58,900 bases of DNA from Desulfobulbaceae bacterium (lineage in GTDB: Bacteria > Desulfobacterota > Desulfobulbia > Desulfobulbales > SURF-16). The translations under genes and the position numbers were made by a program. The stretch lies in contig PKTX01000040.1 of assembly GCA_002868945.1 (NCBI GenBank), positions 1 through 58,900 of the forward strand. Direction: 5' to 3'. Of the stretch, positions 43,314 to 49,834 are shown in pieces (positions within the stretch are counted from its first letter, which is position 1; every line of letters starts with the position of its first letter). Under the pieces are notes generated by a model that worked only from the letters and a program-made list of their open reading frames with translations, made no database searches and was not told the DNA's origin.

Positions 43314-43382
43314 GTTAAAGAAGATAAAGAAGGTAGAGGAGTTAAAGAAGGTGGAGGAGATAACTTCTTTATCTTCTTTAAC
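43314..43382. repeat. Long perfect 19-bp inverted repeat
   Basis: GTTAAAGAAGATAAAGAAG (43314-43332) is repeated inverted at 43364-43382 around a 31-base purine-rich loop. It lies next to the terminator between the late lysis genes and the early genes. It has the same GGAG/TTAAAG words as the heptamer repeats but is a different sequence. No gene spans it. Confidence 0.7.
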
Positions 43383-43405
43383 TCCTTTACCTTTTGGCGA
43401 CAAGC

Positions 43406-43591
43406 TTATCTGACCAGGCGCAACACCTGGGCCTGCGGCCCTGTCTCGGCCTGCCTGGTCGCCTCAAGCCTGGCCAGGCGTCTTTCCAGCCGGGCAACGG
43501 CGCGGCGCAGATCGTCATGGCCCTTGTCAAGCATGGCTATCCTGCCGACGCTGTGCAGCGCAATATCCTGCAGGTCTTTCATGGCGAGCAT
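43406..43591 (-). CDS. Small helical protein
   Basis: Unrecognised protein of 61 residues, mostly charged helix (RRAVARLERRLARLEATRQA). An ATG at 43591 with GGAGG 9 bases ahead is the likely start, one base after the rha stop. It is the last gene of the leftward early transcript. Confidence 0.6.
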   Translation of the reverse strand: MLAMKDLQDIALHSVGRIAMLDKGHDDLRRAVARLERRLARLEATRQAETGPQAQVLRLVR

Positions 43592-43592
43592 A

Positions 43593-44348
43593 TCAGTGCA
43601 CCTCCTTGCCGCCGCCATCCGCTAAAGCCAGACCTGTAACAATGGGTGTTCTGGCACCTTTAAGAATAACGCGACCTTGGGAAACTTGGGGAAGACAACG
43701 GTAGAGCTTGGCAAAGAAATTTGGCTTAGAATCAAATGAAGCCGCTGTTTCCCGGCAATAGCGGCTAAAGGCCTCATAGAGAGCAGCCTTGGTGGTGAAT
43801 TTGCCCGATTCTATCTGGCAGCAGTGATCAACAAAGGCCTGGACATTCGAGGTGTCCATGAACCTGATGAAGCAACCGGCCCCGCTACCATGGGCCCTTC
43901 TGGACTCCCGGGAAACGGCTTCTCCAAGACGATCTTGATGGGCCGCAAGTTTCCCCACTGTTACCATTAGATCTGCCATTGTGCCTATCAGGTTGTTGAT
44001 CACCGGCGTCTCAAGCAGCTGATCGTGCAGGTCGCGGGAGCCGTAAAATGATTTAACCTCACCGCGCTCCAGCTTCTGCCAACGGTCAATCACCAAGGCT
44101 CGCCGCTTGGCATCATAGCCGGTGATCAACACCATGGTGGCCTGGAAGTCGAGCTGATACATGGGGCGTAGTTCGCCCTTTTTGTCTTTGTAGTCAACGG
44201 CAGCAAAATTGCTTTCGTTTATTGCTTCTTGATCTGTCAGTGAGCGAATATCACGCAACACATCAAAGTGGTTCTTGTTGGTGAGTTCTGCGATCTCCAG
44301 GCTGGTCATCCTGGTGTTGGGGTGGATGCTGATAATTTCGTTGTTCAT
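43593..44348 (-). CDS. Rha-family phage regulator with C-terminal primase-like domain
   Basis: Protein of 251 residues. The N-terminal pRha domain (MTSLEIAELTNKNHFDVLRD then LDFQATMVLITGYDAKRRAL near residue 85) is followed by a C-terminal domain VQAFVDHCCQIESGKFTTKA with FSRYCRET, resembling the winged-helix end of D5/P4-type primases. Such proteins regulate phage growth; the mechanism is not known. An AGGAGG precedes the ATG. The upstream 300 bases are a structured leader with two terminators. Confidence 0.85.
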   Translation of the reverse strand: MNNEIISIHPNTRMTSLEIAELTNKNHFDVLRDIRSLTDQEAINESNFAAVDYKDKKGELRPMYQLDFQATMVLITGYDAKRRALVIDRWQKLERGEVKSFYGSRDLHDQLLETPVINNLIGTMADLMVTVGKLAAHQDRLGEAVSRESRRAHGSGAGCFIRFMDTSNVQAFVDHCCQIESGKFTTKAALYEAFSRYCRETAASFDSKPNFFAKLYRCLPQVSQGRVILKGARTPIVTGLALADGGGKEVH

Positions 44349-44370
44349 TCTGCTACCTCCTGTCTGGGAA

Positions 44371-44652
44371 TTAAGAAATTCCCGCCCCTGCGCTTCCAAT
44401 CGCAAAAAAAAGGGCGGAACCGTGCGGGTTGGAAGACCGGAGACAGGCACCGGCGGGCCCGAGGGCCCCCCGCACGGCCCGCCCAAAGTGGTGCGATGCC
44501 GCGCTGTGGACGCTTGTACCCGTTTTTGGGGCACAAAAAAACCGCCGATACTGCTGGTGGCGGTGCGTCCGCCTGTCTATCGGGCTTCCAATCCCGGTCA
44601 CGGATTTTGCCGTGACGGTCTTAAAATAGCCCCAACCGGCGGACGCTGTCAA
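44371..44652 (-). ncRNA. Structured leader with Ash/Icd-like frame and two terminators
   Basis: On the minus strand a TTG-started frame (93 codons, TVTAKSVTGIGSPIDRRTHR...FGRAVRGALGPAG) resembles the Ash/Icd-like frames that overlie regulatory RNA in P4-like and other prophages (recalled, not searched). Two terminators face the leader: CCGCC/GGCGG with seven T residues (44564-44535), and GGGCGG..CGTGCGGG/CCCGCACG..CCGCCC (44484-44404) with eight T residues. GCTTCCAATC occurs twice and inverted once. This may be an attenuator or immunity RNA ahead of rha, not a protein. Confidence 0.45.
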
Positions 44653-44661
44653 CCATATTTA

Positions 44662-44690
44662 TTGACCTTGCAACATCTACTTGCTATGAC
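44662..44690 (+). promoter_or_regulatory. Promoter of the 44.7-kb cargo gene
   Basis: TTGACC (44662-44667), 17 bases, TATGAC (44685-44690), then AAGAGGAGAGAAAATG as the ribosome-binding region about 38 bases downstream. It points against the phage operons, as expected for lysogenic expression. Confidence 0.65.
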
Positions 44691-44733
44691 TAGCCCTGTA
44701 AAAAAATATCATTCACTAATAAGAGGAGAGAAA

Positions 44734-45258
44734 ATGAAAACCATTTCCAACCCTGCGGCATTCCGGGTTTCAGTCTTTTTATTACTGGCAGTTGTAATGA
44801 TTCCATCAATTTCTTCTGGGCAAGAAGATCAGCTTCTCGAAAGAGAAATGGAGGAATTCGACCGCATTGCCAAAGAGAATGGGTATGTGGGGTTATACAA
44901 AAACGGTGGCATTGCCAGGTTCCTTTATCGGGTGAAGCACGGAGACCAGATGAGCAGCGGGTTAAATAAATTCTTCTGGAGCGATATCTCAGCCAATGAC
45001 AATAGGCTTGATGCTAAATTCGAAGCGATACAACTTTTTGATGGGCTCATTATCTACGACCTCAACGACTTTAAGGGTAATGAGGTTATCAGATTCACCA
45101 TCATTGTCCCATCCGTCGAGGGAGAGGCTTTTCTCGAAGGGCAAACCTTGAGACACAGAATGCATGTTTATACAGGCAACATAACCTATACCACTGTTTT
45201 AGGAGTTGAGAGGACGATACCTCTCTTTAAGCCGGTCGCATTCGAAGAGGTTGACTGA
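44734..45258 (+). CDS. Secreted cargo protein (moron candidate)
   Basis: Unrecognised protein of 174 residues. The signal peptide covers MKTISNPAAFRVSVFLLLAV to SSG (residues 1-29), with no cysteines in the mature part, which is beta-rich (LFDGLIIYDLNDFKGNEVIR, HRMHVYTGNITYTTVLGV). It has its own promoter and AGAGGAGAG ribosome-binding site and opposes the phage early operon, ending 18 bases from the Mor stop. Lysogenic conversion or surface exclusion is plausible; no homologue was recognised. Confidence 0.75.
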   Translation: MKTISNPAAFRVSVFLLLAVVMIPSISSGQEDQLLEREMEEFDRIAKENGYVGLYKNGGIARFLYRVKHGDQMSSGLNKFFWSDISANDNRLDAKFEAIQLFDGLIIYDLNDFKGNEVIRFTIIVPSVEGEAFLEGQTLRHRMHVYTGNITYTTVLGVERTIPLFKPVAFEEVD

Positions 45259-45275
45259 TACGCTACTCACAGGCA

Positions 45276-45617
45276 TCACCACAACCTCATCTGCTTATCA
45301 TCAGGCTCCACAGCGCCCAAAATGTTGTATGTCTGCCGTTCGCCCAGGCCGTGACTCCGGGCCAGCTCGATGACGGTGATGCCGCCCTGGTCGTACCTCT
45401 GACGCATCCAGCGGTTGCGCCACTTGATCTTGAGCGGCCTGACGCTGGGCAGGCGCAGCATGGTGCCGCCGATCTTCTCGGCAACCAGCAAGGAGTCGCG
45501 TACACCGATAACCTCGGCCAGGATCGGCAGGTCACCGGGCAACTCTTCGATGGCCGGCAGGGCCTCGTCCGGCATGTCGGCAATGGATGGGTCACTATAC
45601 TCGTCGTGCCTGCTCAC
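45276..45617 (-). CDS. mor: Mor/C-type transcription activator
   Basis: Protein of 113 residues of the Mor family. It has DLPILAEVIGVRDSLLVAEK then IGGTMLRLPSVRPLKIKWRN, and a C-terminal helix-turn-helix (GGITVIELARSHGLGERQTY). In Mu, Mor switches on the middle and C the late operon; only this one family member is present here, so it may serve both functions. It overlaps GemA's gene by one base. Confidence 0.93.
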   Translation of the reverse strand: MSRHDEYSDPSIADMPDEALPAIEELPGDLPILAEVIGVRDSLLVAEKIGGTMLRLPSVRPLKIKWRNRWMRQRYDQGGITVIELARSHGLGERQTYNILGAVEPDDKQMRLW

Positions 45618-46048
45618 TACCTCGCCTCCGGGTCAATGCCTGCGTCCTTGCAGCGCTTGCGCAGGTCTGTGATCAACACAAACAGTTCATAGTCACCATC
45701 AAGCCATTCTAGGCGATCGATGCCGAATTGCTTTTTGCAGCGGCGGTGCAGCTTGGCCACGTCGTAGCCCAGGGCGTTCCACATGGCCAGGATGTACTTT
45801 TGCCGCCTGGCCGCCGGGCCCGGCTTGATGCGGACAAAGTTGTCATCCTTCTTCACAGTTGTCGGCCGCTTGGGCCGCCAGCCTTTGGCGCGGAAATGGT
45901 TGAGCAACACCGTGACCTGGCGCGGCGCCAGCTCCTTGGCGCTGCCTACCTGGAAGCGCCAGTGCAGCACATCGCGATACTCGGCATCGCTCATGCCCAG
46001 CTCTTTCTTGGCGATGTGTATTTTGGCAAGGTCGGCACGTGATACCAT
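45617..46048 (-). CDS. GemA-type regulator (Mu gp16, DUF1018)
   Basis: Protein of 143 residues. It has SRADLAKIHIAKKELGMSDA then EYRDVLHWRFQVGSAKELAP, the DUF1018 start, followed by AMWNALGYDVAKLHRRCKKQ. In Mu, GemA affects host gene expression and DNA supercoiling. The ATG at 46048 begins MVSRADL; the open frame starts three codons earlier. Confidence 0.9.
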   Translation of the reverse strand: MVSRADLAKIHIAKKELGMSDAEYRDVLHWRFQVGSAKELAPRQVTVLLNHFRAKGWRPKRPTTVKKDDNFVRIKPGPAARRQKYILAMWNALGYDVAKLHRRCKKQFGIDRLEWLDGDYELFVLITDLRKRCKDAGIDPEAR

Positions 46049-46053
46049 GGCGA

Positions 46054-46614
46054 TCACCTCTTCCTCTTGTGTTCATTGGCCCGGCGCACGGACTCAGGCA
46101 GCATTTGCCACTCGTCATCCGTCATGGTTGCCCAGGCGTCGTCTGTCTGATCCGCCCCGGCAGGCCCCGGCGCCCGGCCGGTACGATAGTTGCCGGCTTT
46201 CTCCAGCTCGCGTCGCCGGGCCTCGGCTGCGGCATCGGCCTGGTCCGCCAGTTGCCAGGCCACCTGGCGCATGTAGTTGTGGTTCGGCAGGGGCCGCGAC
46301 AGCCGGTCGCGGCGCTCCACCATCTGGGCCATGGCCTCGGCCCACAGGGACGGTGGGCAGGGCCTGGCCGGTTTGCCCTGCACCTGCACATGGCCGCCAT
46401 CCACCAGGGCGGCAAGCTCCCGCACCAGGCGGGCCGCCTTTTTCCACCCCATGGCCCGCGACTCGGCCCGAAACAGGGACAGATAGGGCAGGCAGGCGCC
46501 CGGCAGCGGCGCCGGCAACCCGGCCACCGCCACCAACACCTCACGTGCCGCCACATCATTGATCCATGCCTCGGCAGACGCCGTCAGCCCGCACCCCGGA
46601 CATACAAGACGCAT
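46054..46614 (-). CDS. Hypothetical early protein with N-terminal zinc ribbon
   Basis: Protein of 186 residues. It begins MRLVCPGCGLTASAEAWIND (one CxxC pair), followed by helical segments (LVRELAALVDGGHVQVQGKP) and a basic tail. Proteins with this layout are common in Mu-like phages between gemA and the early DNA genes. Function unknown. The start shares a base with the stop of the next gene (TGATG). Confidence 0.7.
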   Translation of the reverse strand: MRLVCPGCGLTASAEAWINDVAAREVLVAVAGLPAPLPGACLPYLSLFRAESRAMGWKKAARLVRELAALVDGGHVQVQGKPARPCPPSLWAEAMAQMVERRDRLSRPLPNHNYMRQVAWQLADQADAAAEARRRELEKAGNYRTGRAPGPAGADQTDDAWATMTDDEWQMLPESVRRANEHKRKR

Positions 46615-46814
46615 CAGCGTGTCCTCCCGTTGCACCTGCCACACCCCTCACACGGATGCGTGACATGGCTCAAACAACCAGGGTGGCCGCATGGGTCCCC
46701 GTCTTTTATTTCGCGCCTATATCCAATGATTGCCTCTCTCGTGACATCACCGGTGATACCGTCGATCACGAGATCTGGTGTGCAGCATCGCCTCAGAGCG
46801 CCAGTGTCACGCAA
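46614..46814 (-). CDS. Small Cys-rich early protein
   Basis: Unrecognised protein of 66 residues. It has a C-terminal Cys/His cluster (DPCGHPGCLSHVTHPCEGCG) that could bind one or two zinc ions. Overlap of stop and start with its neighbour supports translation. Confidence 0.55.
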   Translation of the reverse strand: MRDTGALRRCCTPDLVIDGITGDVTREAIIGYRREIKDGDPCGHPGCLSHVTHPCEGCGRCNGRTR

Positions 46815-46837
46815 TTTAGCGCCGGCAAGTACATCGC

Positions 46838-47002
46838 CTATCGGGTCAAGGAATGCTCCATCGCGTCACACTCGGGGCAGCCCAAGACAGCAACCCCGAG
46901 GATCGTCCGTGTGTCGAGAAACACTTCGCATCCGCACTCCCTGCACCGAAACCGGCCAGAGCCGTCGATCTCGATATTTTCTTTAGTGGAATTAATAGTC
47001 AT
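46838..47002 (-). CDS. Small zinc-ribbon protein
   Basis: 54 residues with CxxCxC and CPEC pairs (GRFRCRECGCEVFLDTRTIL, LGCPECDAMEHSL). Probable zinc ribbon. ATG at 47002 is the best start; the open frame begins further up without a ribosome-binding site. It overlaps the next gene by 11 bases. Confidence 0.55.
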   Translation of the reverse strand: MTINSTKENIEIDGSGRFRCRECGCEVFLDTRTILGVAVLGCPECDAMEHSLTR

Positions 47003-47231
47003 CAGTCTCTCGTTCGCGCAATTCAAGATGTGGGGGGCCAAAGTCATGAGACATCCGGCGGGCCGGATGACAATTGTAAACAACAACATCTGCCCCATCG
47101 TGAGAGAAACCATGCTCAACGGGCAGGGTGTCAGGCAGCTCCGCTAAAGCAGCTTTTAATTCTCCAACATTCCTCACTACAACCGGATATCCGGCGGCAC
47201 CTACTTTGTAAAACTTCTTCGGGATATCCAT
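46992..47231 (-). CDS. Small hypothetical early protein
   Basis: 79 residues with a mixed alpha/beta pattern (YPVVVRNVGELKAALAELPD, DVVVYNCHPARRMSHDFGPP). No function recognised. It overlaps the zinc-ribbon gene in another frame. The 120 bases upstream hold no gene. Confidence 0.55.
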   Translation of the reverse strand: MDIPKKFYKVGAAGYPVVVRNVGELKAALAELPDTLPVEHGFSHDGADVVVYNCHPARRMSHDFGPPHLELRERETDDY

Positions 47232-47351
47232 AACTCCACCCTCTTCTGATTTCTCAATTCTGGATCCTGTCTTCTGCTTTTATGGCTGGCATCATCAGAC
47301 CCAGGCCGCCACGCCTGGATGACCGGGTCGGTGCCCGGTTTCGCCTTTCCT

Positions 47352-48137
47352 TTACACGGCCGAAAAATCAAGGGGGAGCTGCTGATATGCGCCGCCTGCA
47401 TCCCGTTCGTAAATCCGGAAATAGGTGCGGGAGCCGGTGACGGTGAGGCTGTCGCCGATGGCGGACATGGCCCGCTCCCACTTGGCATCCTTGATATTGA
47501 GCTTGCGCAGGCCCAGGATGCGCTTGGCATTGATCCGGCCCTGCTTGTCTACCTGAAATGCGTCGTCGATAAGGACGCGGACCTTGGCGTCCGAGCCGCT
47601 GGTCCATTCGCGCAGGCACTCGTCAATCAGGGCCTTGGCGGCTTGTAAAGACTCATCAAAATCGAGCTGGTCACTGACGGCCCGCAGAATCCGGTAGCGG
47701 CCGTCAAAGCTGGTAAGGGTGACGTTGCCGCGCAGCCCACCCAGCTTGACGCCGTATTTCTCGGCCGCCAGATCAAGGAAGGCCTCCATGTCGCCGCTCA
47801 GCTGCTCCTTAAACTCCGTCACCACCTTACTGACCTGCTTGGCCTTGGCCACCGCCTCGGCGACAAAGTCGTCGCGGGCCAGGTCCTCGTCCTTGATCGC
47901 CTCAATGGGCACCAGGTGCCCGACACCGTTGCGCTTATAGCCGTCCGGCACTGTCTCTTGCATTTGCTTACCTCCGTAGATTTCGAGCACCTTTGTTTTG
48001 ATCGGCTCGGTGCTGCTTTTGTAGGTGCCGGCCAACACCATGGAGATGGTGGCCGACGAATAGCCGAGCTTGCGGGCCACGGCAGCCTGGCTGCCGTCCG
48101 CCGCAACCGCCTTACGCAGCAGGTGTGTCCATTCCAT
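47352..48137 (-). CDS. HTH-DUF3164 fusion protein
   Basis: Protein of 261 residues. The N-terminal helix-turn-helix (MEWTHLLRKAVAADGSQAAV, ATISMVLAGTYKSSTEPIKT) is usually a separate small phage protein. DUF3164 follows directly from about residue 60 (QETVPDGYKRNGVGHLVPIE) with FKEQLSGDMEAFLDLAAEKY. An internal ATG at 47963 preceded by GGAGG would make DUF3164 alone. So the same frame could give both a fused and a short product. Confidence 0.8.
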   Translation of the reverse strand: MEWTHLLRKAVAADGSQAAVARKLGYSSATISMVLAGTYKSSTEPIKTKVLEIYGGKQMQETVPDGYKRNGVGHLVPIEAIKDEDLARDDFVAEAVAKAKQVSKVVTEFKEQLSGDMEAFLDLAAEKYGVKLGGLRGNVTLTSFDGRYRILRAVSDQLDFDESLQAAKALIDECLREWTSGSDAKVRVLIDDAFQVDKQGRINAKRILGLRKLNIKDAKWERAMSAIGDSLTVTGSRTYFRIYERDAGGAYQQLPLDFSAV

Positions 48138-48483
48138 TACCGACCTCCGTTGCCGCCTTTGTATAGTGCCGCAGCTTGGCGGCCGCCACTTCCACAGCCA
48201 CCAGGGTGAGGCGTATCTCGCTCTGCGGCACGCGCTCGCCCCGCTCCAGGCGGCCGACAAAACCGGTCAGACAGGCAGCCGGGGACGGGTCCGCATGGGT
48301 GCCGGGCGTCAGCAGCCGTCTGGCCAGGCGCTGGATGGTGCGCAGGCACTCTTCAACCTCGGCCCTGGGCACACACATGGATGCACCGACAGCGGCATGC
48401 ACCGTCAAAACATCGTCCAATATCTGCCGGGCCGTATCCTGTGTGCTCGGCAGTGGTTTGTAGAGTATTTTTGCCTTGCTCAT
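48112..48483 (-). CDS. Hypothetical early protein
   Basis: Protein of 123 residues. It is helical (TARQILDDVLTVHAAVGASM, VEECLRTIQRLARRLL). No family recognised. Its start overlaps the next gene's stop as ATGA and its end overlaps the DUF3164 gene, so it belongs to the early operon. Confidence 0.65.
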   Translation of the reverse strand: MSKAKILYKPLPSTQDTARQILDDVLTVHAAVGASMCVPRAEVEECLRTIQRLARRLLTPGTHADPSPAACLTGFVGRLERGERVPQSEIRLTLVAVEVAAAKLRHYTKAATEVGNGMDTPAA

Positions 48484-49046
48484 ATATCGTCCTCCAGTAC
48501 CGTGCGGGCCCGGTTGATCCCGGCCTGGATGTCATCCAGCACCTGACCGAGCACCGCTTTCTTTTGTCTGCGGATCTCCCTGTATTTTGCAGCCTGCTCC
48601 TCGTCAGCCGGCATGTGGGCGATATCCTTAACAAGCCGCCACTTGCTGGGCTTGCTGGCGGGCTTGCCGGGGATCTTCTCGACCACGCCGATCCGCCTCA
48701 GGTTGCTTAACCACTCAAGGGCGTACTTGTTTGATGCGCCGGCCATCTCCTGCATCTCCTCGACCGTAACGGTGCGCCGCATCTTCAGGATGCGCCACAT
48801 CACCCGCCGCTTTTCCGTTATCTTGCCGCTGTCGTCCTTGCCGACATACCTGAGCACGCCGGGTGCAATCCGCACCATCTCGCCGCTTTTGACAAAGTCG
48901 GCGATGGTGTAGCGCATCTTCACCTCTTCGGCCGAGGAGCGCAGGTCAGCGGTGCTGGAGATATCTGCGTATGTCATGGTGTCGTGCCGCAGCAGGATGC
49001 ACGCTTTGCGTATACGGGCAGCAAATGTGTCTTTACGCGCGGGCAT
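48480..49046 (-). CDS. Winged-helix early protein
   Basis: Protein of 188 residues. It contains two winged-helix-like regions: ADFVKSGEMVRIAPGVLRYV near residue 55 and TVEEMQEMAGASNKYALEWL near residue 100. It may resemble phage replication or transcription factors; no function assigned. The start overlaps the MuB stop by 14 bases. Confidence 0.65.
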   Translation of the reverse strand: MPARKDTFAARIRKACILLRHDTMTYADISSTADLRSSAEEVKMRYTIADFVKSGEMVRIAPGVLRYVGKDDSGKITEKRRVMWRILKMRRTVTVEEMQEMAGASNKYALEWLSNLRRIGVVEKIPGKPASKPSKWRLVKDIAHMPADEEQAAKYREIRRQKKAVLGQVLDDIQAGINRARTVLEDDI

Positions 49047-49767
49047 TGCGACCACCTCCTAAGCCTACAGCAAAGGCGTTGGTCACCATCTGCTTAGTGA
49101 CATCCATCTTGCCGTTGGCGTTGACCTGCTGGACCAGAGAGAGGGCGGCGCTCTTGACCAGACGCCAATCACCGCTTGATTTCTGGTGCATAAAAGCCGC
49201 GAGGCTTGGATCAATAGAGAGGTCCGCAGATTTTTTCATGTAGTAAATAATGTCTGGAGATTCTACAGGCTTAAACTCCATGGCCTGAAACGTCCGCGAC
49301 CAGGTGCGCCTGTTGCGCCGCATGACCGTTTCCAACTCCTCCTCACCGACCAGCACAAAAGGGGCCGTGGACACGTCAGAGAGGTCACGCACCAGGTCAA
49401 CCATTTTCGGCCGTACCCGCTCCAGCTCATCGAGGAACACCGGGATCGGCCTGGTGGTGAGTCTATCGATAATGGCGTAGAACATGGCACTGCGGCGGCG
49501 CGGGATGCCCATGATCTTCATGGCGCGGCACAAGGCCTCCAGGAAACCGGCCTCACTGTCGATCATCGGGCCGATCACTCGCAGGTAGACACTCTCGTTA
49601 TGCGCGGCATACCACTGGCACGTACGTGTTTTACCCAAACCGGCCCGGCCTGTTACCTTGCCGAGCCGCCCCTCACCGGCGCCCAGGGCAAGACCGTCCA
49701 TGAGCACCTCAAAATTTCGGACATTCTTGGTCTTGACAAACGTCGGCTCTAACCGTACTTTTCTCAT
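49033..49767 (-). CDS. Transposition ATPase (MuB)
   Basis: AAA+ ATPase of 244 residues that binds target DNA and gives target immunity with the transposase. It has Walker A GRAGLGKT (residues 40-47), a Walker B-like PVFLDELERV near residue 116, sensor-like FVLVGEEELETV and a C-terminal helix bundle. It follows the transposase gene after 67 bases. It lacks the N-terminal HTH domain of Mu B, like the shorter B proteins of D3112-type phages. Confidence 0.93.
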   Translation of the reverse strand: MRKVRLEPTFVKTKNVRNFEVLMDGLALGAGEGRLGKVTGRAGLGKTRTCQWYAAHNESVYLRVIGPMIDSEAGFLEALCRAMKIMGIPRRRSAMFYAIIDRLTTRPIPVFLDELERVRPKMVDLVRDLSDVSTAPFVLVGEEELETVMRRNRRTWSRTFQAMEFKPVESPDIIYYMKKSADLSIDPSLAAFMHQKSSGDWRLVKSAALSLVQQVNANGKMDVTKQMVTNAFAVGLGGGRNARA

Positions 49768-49834
49768 AATTACACCTTGTTCAGAGGTTAATTGTTTTAC
49801 TGAGACGGATGCTCCCCATCCGTCTCGCCTTTTT

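Noticed and set aside
43116-43403. Minus-strand frame of 95 codons upstream of the endolysin
   Set aside because: It crosses an intrinsic terminator and a long hairpin and ends inside the endolysin gene; no ribosome-binding site.
44268-44615. Plus-strand frame across the rha leader
   Set aside because: Antisense to terminators and repeats with no start signal.
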